Part shown: piece by piece, positions 37,801-47,105 of the stretch
How positions within the stretch are numbered: position 1 is the stretch's first letter
How the letters are laid out: every line of letters starts with the position of its first letter
From: an uncultured Alteromonadaceae bacterium
Lineage (GTDB): Bacteria; Pseudomonadota; Gammaproteobacteria; Enterobacterales; Alteromonadaceae
NCBI GenBank assembly: GCA_938085045.1
Contig: CALKGI010000035.1
Coordinates: 60,876-124,875 of the forward strand
Reading direction: 5' to 3'
Length of the DNA stretch: 64,000 nt
The notes under the pieces: model-generated
Told to the model about the DNA's origin: nothing
Database searches by the model: none
Seen by the model: only the letters and a program-made list of their open reading frames with translations
Position numbers and translations under genes: made by a program

Positions 37801-39052
37801 GAGTCGCTTGCCCAGCTGCGCATGTTGGTAAAGTGTGCATCAACACCCGCAAAACAAATAAATCAGTTTCTGTGTTCAGCGCCTCTATTTGCCTGTGTTG
37901 AATTAGCGCGACATCAATGTCTTGCACTTTAACTGATTCGGCCAATGTTAAATAAATCTGCGCTCTAACCTGTGAACAAACTTCAGTTTCAAGCATTTTC
38001 ATCAATAGCGTCAGGCGTAACTCGGGGTTTAAACCCATGCTATACCGAGCCAAACTTTGACGAACATAATCATCTTTGTCGGCACTGACTTTTGTTACGG
38101 CGGTCGCTATCTTATCGCTGAGTTCTTTATCGCAATCAAACGATTTTTGTTTGCACAGCAGCTGCGCTACCCGGCCACGCAGAAAAATATCACTGTCGCC
38201 CTGGCCGTCAAAAATTTTGTCAATAAGATCATAAAACTGAGCAGGCTCAAGTTGGCTCACCAAGTTAATGGCCTCGCTACGCAGCCAAATATCCATGCCT
38301 TCGTCTAAACAAGTGCGGTAAATGTATTGAACGATATTGGCTGGCATCCGGTGTTCAAACCGCTCGGGCAATGCCGTTATTGCCTTGCTCAAACAGCTAA
38401 ATGCGCCAACTCGAATGTGAATGTTGCCCTGATATCGTAACGCCTCTTGCAAGCTAACATGCAAAGACAGCAGCTGCCAAATTTGCTCTACTGAATCGGC
38501 ATCGGCGTGACTTAATAGGTATTGCAGAATGTCACCCAGTCGTTTAAGCGTATTACTGATGTCTTGCTCAAGCGCCGCCAACTTTTTTATATGACCGTCA
38601 TAAATCGCGTTTTCGTCGAGCCATTTGGCTTTATTACGGGTTATTTTGTTTTGCGCTTTTTTGCTGTAACCCAGCGTTTGGGCGATTTGCAGCAAATATT
38701 CTCGCGCCTCTTCAACGTTGGCCGCTTTATGATATTTTTGGGCAAACTCGTTAAAGCTGCGTTGCTGGGTATCGCTTTGCTCTAGCCATTGATTGACTTG
38801 TTGCTGCAAAAACTGAACAAATTGAATCACTTGCCAGTTTTGTTGTTTGATGCCTTCAAGCTGACTTGGATTAACTTCCCACCTCGAGAAATTGTGTTTC
38901 AGGCGCTTAAACAAATCGGCATGAATACGAACCCAATCTTTGCCAAGGTTGAGGGTTAACAGGGTATCGAGTGTGTGTGAGCCATCAAGCCCGAGGCTTT
39001 TTCTAGTAGGCTCACTTTTAGTGGGCTCAAGGTTGTTGTTAGTCTCAGTCAT
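34895..39052 (-). CDS. PgsB/CapB-type amide ligase fused to large helical domains
   Basis: 1385-residue protein. Residues about 745-1075 align by eye with PgsB/CapB, the Mur-ligase-like synthetase that makes poly-gamma-glutamate: P-loop GTRGKSGTERL (757-767), SKTTGCEAMF (781-790), WECMGLTPRYIDII (833-846), ITNCYPDHEDLQGP (858-871), INGMSANE (988-995) and INNRADRIARS (1025-1035). A hydrophobic segment (about 716-733) just before it matches the PgsB membrane anchor. The 700-residue N-terminal part is helical, with HEAT-like repeats around 190-460; the C-terminal 300 residues are unrecognised. PgsB is normally about 390 residues. Last gene of the five-gene operon, overlapping the previous one by 8 bases. 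Ligase class is well supported; the amino-acid substrate is not. Confidence 0.85.
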   Translation of the reverse strand: MTETNNNLEPTKSEPTRKSLGLDGSHTLDTLLTLNLGKDWVRIHADLFKRLKHNFSRWEVNPSQLEGIKQQNWQVIQFVQFLQQQVNQWLEQSDTQQRSFNEFAQKYHKAANVEEAREYLLQIAQTLGYSKKAQNKITRNKAKWLDENAIYDGHIKKLAALEQDISNTLKRLGDILQYLLSHADADSVEQIWQLLSLHVSLQEALRYQGNIHIRVGAFSCLSKAITALPERFEHRMPANIVQYIYRTCLDEGMDIWLRSEAINLVSQLEPAQFYDLIDKIFDGQGDSDIFLRGRVAQLLCKQKSFDCDKELSDKIATAVTKVSADKDDYVRQSLARYSMGLNPELRLTLLMKMLETEVCSQVRAQIYLTLAESVKVQDIDVALIQHRQIEALNTETDLFVLRVLMHTLPTCAAGQATQEYVQQLQAPLNALHQTHDKTAVRRWAAKTREHLWVVSESKVPHQIQDQLAQLPLHKSMTFELPKFVEKHDVHRYLAQVGSERFGFDVQDKGEKIKVRAGFKFGFRFWRFWHELRNPATDKRQNHNHLKGRHYYGLIQTATRQMAELSVTKVPGEPLFMSGEQGWREYLPLLDQVISSLDQNWPTKPVKLYSSEGITSIMPPSNLFSRLYARTVIQLKFAKLAALRNWQDGDSYDPNEYLLQLQKLGFTISIEGYLDEKGEAQPLDSRVERFFPSVGLPFALPSLADMQNYFYSVYQNTIGQLLGFTVAVTAGYLGTHINTLIQMRKARKQIPLVVGGWGTRGKSGTERLKAALFNSMGLSVLSKTTGCEAMFLFGPANRPMKEMFLFRPYDKASIWEQVFLARLTAKLGADVFLWECMGLTPRYIDIIQNQWMRDDVATITNCYPDHEDLQGPAGIEIPIVMQRFVPHKSTLIASEESMLPLLEDAARQKRTELQSVTWLDAGLLTDDVVSRFPYEEHPNNIALVARLAKTLNIPEDFALKAMADNVVADLGVLKIYPVAQVEQRKLAFINGMSANERLGAMGNWQRTGLVDLTLQDNPDTWLAIVINNRADRIARSKVFASMLVNDTQADCYFFIGNNLSGFKSYIEEAWQSFASSLKLENKEKLTALASKFRIPISEQQVLARLRACLEGISANIVDLPQAIDQSILDSWTCENVAIQAQFKRDAQEYLQYSAFADSFDIAKQNAMVDWLFKCFKDRWVVVDDYYSTGNQTINIMVQNTPPGLLSRIIGMQNIKGTGLDFIYRWQAWDQIHHYCEQLLTSREELVLEAAAKALTTWEEFGVLDQQKVRDTLVKVKDRSEAQTELVQAQLHLIEQRLDKQLSLMQGQLDGSKSQSKWLNWLLSAVEAFLDAGDAIKRRKRADEIYQAILDNLISYDKASVELAKITKAQKGGWLEQRVMGMMTKDG

Positions 39053-42000
39053 GACTATCGCTTGTCACCTGATTAGACTCGATAGCATGAAAGCTATCGC
39101 GTTTTCTTAAAGAACCAAAAGGCAGTTTAGAGGGGGCAAAATCGTCAAAACCTTGTCCATCAGTCAAATCCCAGTTAAACATCAAACCAAAACTAGATTC
39201 ACCGCTGTCGAGGTCTTTATTGACATAACTGTCAATTTGCCACAACTGCCCAGACCCACTCCACTGCTCCCACGTCAAACCTAAACGCAATGAGCTTCGA
39301 GTGAATGACCCCCTGTTACCTAAGTTATCGGTGTCAACATCATCTTTGTCACGGTAATAACGGCTGTGCTGCAAGTCAGCTTTTAATATAAAAGGCTGCC
39401 AATATTGGCGAATGCCCCCAGTGATGGCGTACTTATGCAGTTTAATAAAGTTGCCGTTTGTATTACTGGTAACAGCCATATTCAAACGCAATTGGGTGTC
39501 AAGCCATGGTGTGTATTGTAACGTGTCGGCAATGCGCAAACCCCAGCGATTGTCTTCTTTGTAGTCGGTCCAAACATCGTCATCAATGCCCAACCCTCTT
39601 TCAAAGAGCAACTCACCTTGCGTGCCATCAGGCGATGCATCGCGCCTAGGAAACACATCGCTTTCGCTCAAACTTAGCGCCCGGGCAAACATGGTCATGA
39701 TCACTTTATTATCAACATTGTTGTCAAAATACTGTTTCCATCGGGCACTGGTTGAAGCATACACACTCCACGCGCCTTCCATTAATAGATAATCTGCTCG
39801 GGCCTGATAATAAGCGTTGATTTTAGCGGTGAAATCCCAATATCTGTTGAGTCTCCACACACCGTCATTTTCGCTGACCAAGGTTTGCAGAGTATTATTT
39901 TGGTGGCTTCTCATGCTCAGCGCAGTCGTCACGTGGCTATTCAACTCCGGTAAATTAAGCTGATAACGCCAGCCAATAATAGAAAAACGTTCACGGGGGG
40001 TTTGCTCATCTTCGTCAAAATTACGCCGAGATTTAAACCCACTAAATAATCCCCAACTACCGTCTTCTTGCTCAGCGACAGGGTATTTATCATAAACGTT
40101 AAAAGCGTCTTGCTGGCCGAGTATCCAATAAGTTTGTTGTACTGGTGCATGAGTCACTGTTTTTGTTTGTGCTATTTGTGGCAATGGCTCGAGTTGCTTT
40201 AACTTGTCGGCCTGCCACTGATATACCCGATAGTAACTGCTGTGGTTTGTTGTCGGTGGCAACGTTAGCTTTTGCGCTGTTTCAACATAACGATGGCGAC
40301 TATTTAACTGACCACTATCGTTCATTTCGTCAATACGCAACCAGCTTGAGTCTGGGGCAAAAATCACCAACGGCTGGTTATCTGTCGAAACATGATATTT
40401 ACGCCGAATGAGTGGCAATACACTTTTTCTTTGTAGGCTGGTACTGGTACTGGGTTTGGGTTTGGGTTGAGCAGACAGTTGCTGATCAGCCAAACTAAAA
40501 CAAACCCACGGGTGATTGGCTGATAGTTGCGTCTTGTCAAAAGACACGCTAATGCGATGTTTGCCCGCGGGTAACTCTAACGGATGTTGTAACATTTGAC
40601 TGGCATTTAAACTCAACGATTCTGACTGTCCGTTTAAGGCAATATTAATCATAACTGGCATCTGCTCATCGCCAAGGCGCTGCATTTGACGCATCCCTAA
40701 CATCAATGAGCGCGGTTCTGCGGTGTTAAATTCGATGATCTCGCTGTTATTCGCCGACAAAATCCGTTCACCCGGGTTCATCGGTTTCGTCAGTAATGCC
40801 TTTTGCAATTGCAAATAAGTTGAGGCCGGTTGCCAAACATCGTCTTCAATGGTTTTTTCGCCAGAGCTGGCCAGCACACTTTGCAATCGCTGCCAGCCAT
40901 GTTGATGATTAATGGTTTTCAGCCAGCTTAAGCGTGCCGGGGTTATTGGCTTATTGGCGTCTTTCAACACACGTGCGTTAATCGCACTAATCACATCATC
41001 AGGTAGCGGATACTGCCTCAAGGCTTGTAATAACAGGCTATCTACCGGGGTATCGTCAGCCATAATAGCAGTGGGTGTCAGTTCAATCTCGCTGTCAATC
41101 AGCACTGGCGTGGGCACTTGCTCGTCAGATTCGCCCCGCCATTGATGCACCGTAAATAAGGCGTTTAACCCCTGAAGTGTCAGCGCTTTTAACTGCTCGC
41201 CCTGCGCTAGGTCAACAATAATGGTTTTGGGACTACCAACAACAACGTCTTTATTAACAGCGCTGACCAAACTCAATGAGTCGTGCAAATTATTGAGCAA
41301 ATAGCGGCGCTGGTTTTTATCGCTGTGCAAAATAACCCAAGCCGTGTCTGACCATATTGGCGCATCGTTTTGCGGATAAATGGTTAACTTAAGTCGTAAA
41401 GGCCCAGTTAATTGCAGCTTTTGAGTGGCTGAGGAGGACAGTTTAATGACACCGAAATAGCTGTCGAGCCCTTGGTTGTGCACCAACTGCCGGGCGCTAT
41501 TGCCTAATGTGGTTAAATCAACCGGTTGCCAACTCCGATGGGCCAACAGGGGTAAAAGTGGCGTCTGTTTGCGTTTGCGTAGCTCAAACCAACGCTGTAA
41601 CAAGGGTTCGTTAGCCGTAATATAAGCCGAGATAATCGCTTCGTCTGGGACAGATTCAATCAACCCACCTTGATAAGCCAGCCAAAACCATTTGCTCGCC
41701 TGCTCAAAGCGATTTTGTCTAAACAAAACCTGCGTTAGCGCAATAAAGGCTTGTTTTTGTTTGCTTCTATTCTTACCTGCGCCAACAAAACGATATGCCC
41801 AAAACCCTTCGATATCATACCAACGCCCTTGTTCGGTTAAGCTTTGCAACATTAGTTTTTGCGCAATTTGCTGCCACTTTGCCTGTAAGCCGTTTTGAGG
41901 GTGAACCTGCATGGCAAAAGCGCCTATCAGTTTTTTGGCTTTTAAACCCATCCCCTGGCCTTGCAACTTAGCAATCAACGCCTCAAATCCATCAACACCC

Positions 42001-43685
42001 AAATTACTCATCACAGTTGTCACGTTTTGCATCAACTGTTCGCTGGCTTGATTTTCTCCTGGCGGGTATTGCTGGGGGTATTGCAACAACAAACTTTGAA
42101 TTCGAGCACGCATTCGCTTTTGCCATTGCCGAATTTCTTCGGTCAGTAGCACTGAATCGAACTCGCCCGGTTGTTTGTCCGACTGTTTGTTCGGCTCTTT
42201 GTTCGGTAATTCGCTTAGCACGTTAATCACCTTGGTGGCGGTGCCAGCATCAAGTCCGTTAATAAAACCCAATTCGTCGGTTTTGTGCGGCGCGCGGTTT
42301 TTGTAAGTCAATTGCAGTTCAAGCGGCTGATTGCTGTCGTTGTTTAAGTTGGTTAATTTCAGTGAGGTAAAGGGCTGTTCAAATTCAATAAACTGGACAG
42401 CGACCTTGTCTATCCCATTGAGCAAAAATGGGCTGTTATTGTTATTCTTGTCGTGCGGTAATGTAAGTTTATGCTCTGAAAAATAACGCAATACAACACG
42501 CTCGCCAGCATCAGTCACTAGTGACATTGTTGCTTGGTTTAATTGTGTATCGGTTTTTAAATATAAACGTAATGGTGGCTGATGGCTGGTATTAGGAATG
42601 GTGTAACTGGCGCTTTTATTGGCTTCAACGTGAGCGAAATAAACCGGTTCTATCGCATCTAAACGATTAAATGGCCATTTTTTATCTTGATACAATTTAC
42701 TCTGTGCACCCGTTGCCAACGGTTTCACACTGCTAAAAGCGTGCTCGGTGTTTGGTGGTAATTCTCGGTAAAAATACAGCGCAGGCACATTATCTAGTCC
42801 GGTCGACGAATAATCTTGGCGTTGTAGCGGCTCTGGCTGCAAGCTAATTAATCCTTTGTGAGCGTTGCGCTGGTAAAAAAACTGTTCGGGTTGACTTTCA
42901 TTCGACCAAAAGCCCAATATTTCACGGTCGGCTTTTACCCTGACGGTATGCGTACCTTCAGGAATGTTCAGCTGAACCTCTTTAGCCCTTGAGTAAACAC
43001 ACTCGCACCAATCAGTTTGTAGCAAATGGCCGGTTTGGGGCTGAAGTTTAAGTACTTCGGTCTGAGTTGGCCCATTATTTAAGTTAAGTTGTAACTCCAT
43101 CAACTGCGACATACCGTATTGTTCAAGCCACTGGGTGCGCATAACAAAACGGTATTGCGCCGGTCCTTCAAGCACATATTCCATTGCCTGTTCGGGTTTT
43201 ATTTGGTTGTGCTGGCCACGCGAAAAACCTCCGGTTTGATTGGTATGCACCTGATTGTCGGGGTGTAGAATACGTTCATTGACCACACTCAAACGTGGGG
43301 GTTTGCGGTGTTTACTTAAATCAACGTCAAGTGGAATATCGCCATTAACATTGTCGAACATCACCAATAACGGCTGATTTTTAGGCCGAGCAAATAATCG
43401 CTGTGAATTATCGTTATTAACAGGCTTCATTTGCTGAAATAGACCGTCACCCAAAGAATACCAAACAGTGATTTCGTCGTTGGTGCCATTTTTATCTGAA
43501 CGCAGCCGTAAAAAATCGCCTTCATCCCACGGTACAAAGTAGCGTTGACCACTACTTTGGAAATGCTCAACGTTGTGCCATTCCAATCGTTCAGGATAAT
43601 ACTGTTCGTCAAAAGATTGGGCATGAGCAGCTCTGATAAAAAAGCAGCAAAGCAACAATAGCCGAGTTATCATTTCGCTCTTCAT
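39045..43685 (-). CDS. Giant secreted protein with probable C-terminal outer-membrane barrel
   Basis: 1546-residue exported protein. Signal peptide MKSEMITRLLLLCCFFIRAAHA. The N-terminal half is beta-rich and unrecognised; residues about 530-700 look helical and TPR-like (AFIALTQVLFRQNRFEQASKWFWLAYQGG). The last 300 residues alternate amphipathic strands with aromatic girdles (WRLNRYWDFTAKINAYYQARADYLL, ITGGIRQYWQPFILKADLQHSRYY, SSLRLGLTWEQWSGSGQLWQIDSYV), as in outer-membrane barrels. Placed between the amidohydrolase and ligase genes, it could be the outer-membrane exit or scaffold of the polymer machine. It starts on the stop codon of the previous gene (TAATG). No named family recognised. 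Confidence 0.8.
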   Translation of the reverse strand: MKSEMITRLLLLCCFFIRAAHAQSFDEQYYPERLEWHNVEHFQSSGQRYFVPWDEGDFLRLRSDKNGTNDEITVWYSLGDGLFQQMKPVNNDNSQRLFARPKNQPLLVMFDNVNGDIPLDVDLSKHRKPPRLSVVNERILHPDNQVHTNQTGGFSRGQHNQIKPEQAMEYVLEGPAQYRFVMRTQWLEQYGMSQLMELQLNLNNGPTQTEVLKLQPQTGHLLQTDWCECVYSRAKEVQLNIPEGTHTVRVKADREILGFWSNESQPEQFFYQRNAHKGLISLQPEPLQRQDYSSTGLDNVPALYFYRELPPNTEHAFSSVKPLATGAQSKLYQDKKWPFNRLDAIEPVYFAHVEANKSASYTIPNTSHQPPLRLYLKTDTQLNQATMSLVTDAGERVVLRYFSEHKLTLPHDKNNNNSPFLLNGIDKVAVQFIEFEQPFTSLKLTNLNNDSNQPLELQLTYKNRAPHKTDELGFINGLDAGTATKVINVLSELPNKEPNKQSDKQPGEFDSVLLTEEIRQWQKRMRARIQSLLLQYPQQYPPGENQASEQLMQNVTTVMSNLGVDGFEALIAKLQGQGMGLKAKKLIGAFAMQVHPQNGLQAKWQQIAQKLMLQSLTEQGRWYDIEGFWAYRFVGAGKNRSKQKQAFIALTQVLFRQNRFEQASKWFWLAYQGGLIESVPDEAIISAYITANEPLLQRWFELRKRKQTPLLPLLAHRSWQPVDLTTLGNSARQLVHNQGLDSYFGVIKLSSSATQKLQLTGPLRLKLTIYPQNDAPIWSDTAWVILHSDKNQRRYLLNNLHDSLSLVSAVNKDVVVGSPKTIIVDLAQGEQLKALTLQGLNALFTVHQWRGESDEQVPTPVLIDSEIELTPTAIMADDTPVDSLLLQALRQYPLPDDVISAINARVLKDANKPITPARLSWLKTINHQHGWQRLQSVLASSGEKTIEDDVWQPASTYLQLQKALLTKPMNPGERILSANNSEIIEFNTAEPRSLMLGMRQMQRLGDEQMPVMINIALNGQSESLSLNASQMLQHPLELPAGKHRISVSFDKTQLSANHPWVCFSLADQQLSAQPKPKPSTSTSLQRKSVLPLIRRKYHVSTDNQPLVIFAPDSSWLRIDEMNDSGQLNSRHRYVETAQKLTLPPTTNHSSYYRVYQWQADKLKQLEPLPQIAQTKTVTHAPVQQTYWILGQQDAFNVYDKYPVAEQEDGSWGLFSGFKSRRNFDEDEQTPRERFSIIGWRYQLNLPELNSHVTTALSMRSHQNNTLQTLVSENDGVWRLNRYWDFTAKINAYYQARADYLLMEGAWSVYASTSARWKQYFDNNVDNKVIMTMFARALSLSESDVFPRRDASPDGTQGELLFERGLGIDDDVWTDYKEDNRWGLRIADTLQYTPWLDTQLRLNMAVTSNTNGNFIKLHKYAITGGIRQYWQPFILKADLQHSRYYRDKDDVDTDNLGNRGSFTRSSLRLGLTWEQWSGSGQLWQIDSYVNKDLDSGESSFGLMFNWDLTDGQGFDDFAPSKLPFGSLRKRDSFHAIESNQVTSDSHD

Positions 43686-44599
43686 TATTCAGTACCAATA
43701 ATACAATCTAGCAATTGTATCGACAGCTCATTGCTGTAACGCAGTTGCTTGCGCAATTCATAACTCATTTCAATGTGTATAAAGCGCTGAAAATAGCCCT
43801 TTTTACGCAGCTGTTTGCCCACCAAGTTTTTAGTGCCACCCAATTCCTGCACATTTTTGGGATAGACCAAGGCTTTCAGCCCCATGTCTTTTTCAATACA
43901 CGCAGCGGCCGTTGTCAACGTTTTAAGATAAGGTAGAGGCAGATTGGCACCATGGCTTAAAATCAAATCAGCCTGCTTAGCCTCATCACTTTTACGCTTT
44001 TTAGGGCTAAATCCGTGCAGTTGCAATACCAATGGCTCGGCAAAACTGTTGATAAAAGCTCGGGTGGCAGCAACAAAAGGGTTATTCGGGGCGGTCGAAA
44101 AATCACTGTTGTACGGTGGTGTGGCATCACGCCCGGTGTGCCTTGAAACAGTATTGATCATAGCCACTTTAAAACGACCGCTGAGCAACCAATAGCTGCC
44201 GATATCTGTCGTCCATTTGTCGAAAAAGCGATGGGGAACTTGTAAGAATAAAGATTGTTCAGTGTTGTTTGTTACCGTAGCACTGTGATTGAGGGTTATG
44301 GTACCCCAACCGATGTTTTTTGCAGATTTTAGTACGCTCAAACTTTGTTGGCCATCACCTTTTAAGCTAATTTGATAAAACTCAGACAACGGTTCGAGGT
44401 CATCGGCTCTGAACGCTTGGTCAAAAGCTTTTTCTAACTGAATAAATGTGGTTATGTTGGGCGGTTTATACCCCTTCTTTTCCACTTTTTCACCCTTTTT
44501 TTCTTTCTCACCCACCATACGCCAGTCGTCGTTGGCATACGCTTCAAAAGCGCTTGCAAACGTAACTATCCACAACAATATCAACAAACTAAAGCGCAT
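43685..44599 (-). CDS. Secreted zinc-amidohydrolase-like protein of the polymer operon
   Basis: 304-residue exported protein (signal MRFSLLILLWIVTFASAFEAYA). Its motifs suggest a zinc-dependent amidohydrolase of the type seen in poly-gamma-glutamate hydrolase and N-formylglutamate amidohydrolase: LQVPHRFFD (His123), INTVSRHTG (His154), LVLQLHGF (His195) and FIHIEMSYELRKQL (His275, Glu277). The same block order, with the His residues replaced, appears twice in the PgsC-like protein of this operon. A role in trimming or releasing an amide-linked polymer in the periplasm is inferred. It overlaps the previous gene by 11 bases and the next by 1. Confidence 0.7.
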   Translation of the reverse strand: MRFSLLILLWIVTFASAFEAYANDDWRMVGEKEKKGEKVEKKGYKPPNITTFIQLEKAFDQAFRADDLEPLSEFYQISLKGDGQQSLSVLKSAKNIGWGTITLNHSATVTNNTEQSLFLQVPHRFFDKWTTDIGSYWLLSGRFKVAMINTVSRHTGRDATPPYNSDFSTAPNNPFVAATRAFINSFAEPLVLQLHGFSPKKRKSDEAKQADLILSHGANLPLPYLKTLTTAAACIEKDMGLKALVYPKNVQELGGTKNLVGKQLRKKGYFQRFIHIEMSYELRKQLRYSNELSIQLLDCIIGTE

Positions 44600-47105
44600 T
44601 TTCTACCTCAACAAAGTGATACAGCAATTGTGACACATCACTGTGCACGTAGGAAGCCTGAACAAAACCACTATTTTGCCTATCACTTGACACACTAAGG
44701 GAATATTCCCCCGGGTACAAGTCCTTGTCTAACGGGAATTTAAGCAAATACCCCTGACGTAACGCAGGTTTGTCTTGATTGAGCTGATAAACCTCTCGGT
44801 CACTAGATTGTGCCTTTGTCGCAGCAGGTATAGCAAAAGCTCGGCCCGGTATAGTATGCGCCCCATACTCACCATTTTCATAACCATGGTTAAGGTTTAT
44901 TCTAATATTATGAGCCTCACTAGTCTGAGGAAAGTAATGAAAACTCACCCATTCTTTATCACCTGTTTTACTGATTTCAAAAGTCAATTTACCTGCAAGC
45001 GCATAGGCGCTGCGTATTCCATATCCCTGAGTTTTTGGTGTTAAATGGTTGATATACCAAAGCGTATTAACACTACCTTGAATACTAATATGGTGCTCAC
45101 CAACGTTGATGCTGGGTAATGTGATTTGTCCGGCTTGTGCCCCTAGCCAATAATCAAAGGGTTTGCCATCGATGCTGATTTGAACTTTGCGCGCCTTTGG
45201 TGATAACGGCTGGTTTTTTGATAATTGTTGTACATACACCAGTTTTGGCGATAGCGTTTTCGTTTGCCTATCGGTCACAAAATTTGCACTGAAACTAACC
45301 TCTGAATGGGTTAAAGCAGCTTCTTTAATGAGCTGATAATTGGCAGCAACCTTGGTTGATTCGATGACGTTGGTATCAATTTCGTTAAATTGCGTTTTAC
45401 CAACAAAAAGCGGATAAGTCGGCTGTTCATCGACGCTTTTTAACGCTTGCCATTGCGACAAACCCGGCTCTACGACATTGGGTAATTTGGGCCTTTGCTG
45501 ACGATAAATTAGTCGCGTCAATCCATCGGCTTTAAGTCGATTGGCGCCTTTGGGCAGCAATAAAAACCATTGGGGTAATGCTTGCGCCTGCGCATTCAAA
45601 TTACCGCTTTCAGTTCCATCTTTATAACCATCGTTGTAAATTAAGTCCAAAGGACGCGTGAACACGCTCACCAAAGCCTGCGCATCAGGCGATTGAACAA
45701 TCAACTTAACACCATTTGCCGGAGCCAAAATAAAAGCGCTATTTTTAATGAATAACGTTTCTTCAATACTCGACATCGCCAATGCTTCAAACATGTCCTG
45801 CTCTGGTAGCAAATCTAACTTACCCGATAAAATGTTATTGCCGTTTTTGTCTTGCACCTGCCAATCAACGGTGCCTAAATTGCCACGTAAATTGTCACGT
45901 AAATTGTCATTAAGAGCGTGTGTTAGCCCTCTAACATCTAGCTTAATGGGCTGTAGTGCTTTACCTTGCACCGTCAACGCAAACTCTAACGGCGCCGGAT
46001 TCGCCAAATAACTGCGCTGTACTTTGGGCGGTAGCACAACTGCCTGACCTTGTTTGTCAAACAAACTCAACTGACACAAAGCTGAAGTTCTTATTTGATA
46101 TAAAACAGGCTTAACTTCAAGCTTCACCGGGTTATCTAAGTCAGCACCAATAAAAATACGACGACTGAGGGTTTGTGGGTTTAGTGGGTCTTGCTCTAGC
46201 AACTCCAGCCAATCAAGCGCCACGCCATCTAGGCTTTTACAGCTCAAAGTATCGATAGTCAATTCGGCCGTTTGCAAAAAAGTGAATACTTGCTTAGGGC
46301 CAGTCAACATATGATTGAGCGTAGACACCGCTTGTTCGTCCACTGGCGCCACAATCAGGTTTTTAATGAACAAAGTCCCGGCTTTATATTCTTCGCCTTC
46401 TACGCCCTCTGGCCCCAAAGGTAACCACGAATATTTGAGTGCGGTACGCCTTTGCGCTTCGCTTACCAGCTCTGCTGGGTAAATATTTTCGGCCATTAGT
46501 GCGAGGCGTTTATCACGATGCATTCGCTGCCACAATACGGGTAAGTCTTGTTCGTTTTTACGTTCAAGTACCGACACTCTAACCGCCACACCAGTCACAT
46601 TGCTTTGCTGTAAACTTAAGCTTAAACGGCGCACCGGCTCGGCACTGCGGTTATCGATAAAAAAGCCGCTGGTCAGTTGCGCGCCTTGCCCGTCTGGCCG
46701 TTCAAAAAAACGATCCGGCAGTTGCTCAGACGCCGTCACCTCTATTGCTTGGTCGAGTAAGTAATGGCGAGTCGCTTCATCAGTCACCATCCCACTGTCG
46801 TTGAATAATTGATAATTCACTCGGTATTCGCTGTTGTTAGCGGTATTGGTATTGCTGAGCGTGTTATCAAGAACACCAGCGAGGGTCGGTGTCAGTTGCA
46901 CCCTAACCTGCTCGGCATTAGCAGGGATATCAAAGACCAATGGTTGCTGATCATCGAGCCAAAAAATGGGATAAGCCGAAAAATCTTGCTCCCAGTCAAG
47001 CACCGTACTAGTGCGCCAGCCTTGCCACTGCAATAGCGAATTAACCGCGCCAAAGGCATACCAACCCAGTACGACCAATAGAATCAATCGACCCAGCCAC
47101 CTCAT
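44589..47105 (-). CDS. Membrane-anchored periplasmic protein of the polymer operon
   Basis: 838-residue protein with one N-terminal membrane helix (LGRLILLVVLGWYAFGAVNSLL), the rest predicted periplasmic and largely beta-rich. I recognise no family. Short blocks such as FDIPANAEQVRVQLTP and VGEHHISIQGSVNTLWYINHL resemble beta-sandwich, ligand-binding modules, and similar phrases (LPAGKHRISVSFDKT) occur in the 1546-residue partner, hinting at shared folds. It starts by ATGA overlap with the PgsC-like gene. By position it is probably the periplasmic bridge between the inner-membrane synthase and the outer-membrane protein. Confidence 0.75.
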   Translation of the reverse strand: MRWLGRLILLVVLGWYAFGAVNSLLQWQGWRTSTVLDWEQDFSAYPIFWLDDQQPLVFDIPANAEQVRVQLTPTLAGVLDNTLSNTNTANNSEYRVNYQLFNDSGMVTDEATRHYLLDQAIEVTASEQLPDRFFERPDGQGAQLTSGFFIDNRSAEPVRRLSLSLQQSNVTGVAVRVSVLERKNEQDLPVLWQRMHRDKRLALMAENIYPAELVSEAQRRTALKYSWLPLGPEGVEGEEYKAGTLFIKNLIVAPVDEQAVSTLNHMLTGPKQVFTFLQTAELTIDTLSCKSLDGVALDWLELLEQDPLNPQTLSRRIFIGADLDNPVKLEVKPVLYQIRTSALCQLSLFDKQGQAVVLPPKVQRSYLANPAPLEFALTVQGKALQPIKLDVRGLTHALNDNLRDNLRGNLGTVDWQVQDKNGNNILSGKLDLLPEQDMFEALAMSSIEETLFIKNSAFILAPANGVKLIVQSPDAQALVSVFTRPLDLIYNDGYKDGTESGNLNAQAQALPQWFLLLPKGANRLKADGLTRLIYRQQRPKLPNVVEPGLSQWQALKSVDEQPTYPLFVGKTQFNEIDTNVIESTKVAANYQLIKEAALTHSEVSFSANFVTDRQTKTLSPKLVYVQQLSKNQPLSPKARKVQISIDGKPFDYWLGAQAGQITLPSINVGEHHISIQGSVNTLWYINHLTPKTQGYGIRSAYALAGKLTFEISKTGDKEWVSFHYFPQTSEAHNIRINLNHGYENGEYGAHTIPGRAFAIPAATKAQSSDREVYQLNQDKPALRQGYLLKFPLDKDLYPGEYSLSVSSDRQNSGFVQASYVHSDVSQLLYHFVEVENAL

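Noticed and set aside
34895..39052. Reading the PgsB-like protein as a MurC-F or folylpolyglutamate synthase
   Set aside because: The ECM-type block, the NGxxANE block and the NNRADR block fit PgsB/CapB better than Mur or FolC families, and the PgsC partner is in the same operon.
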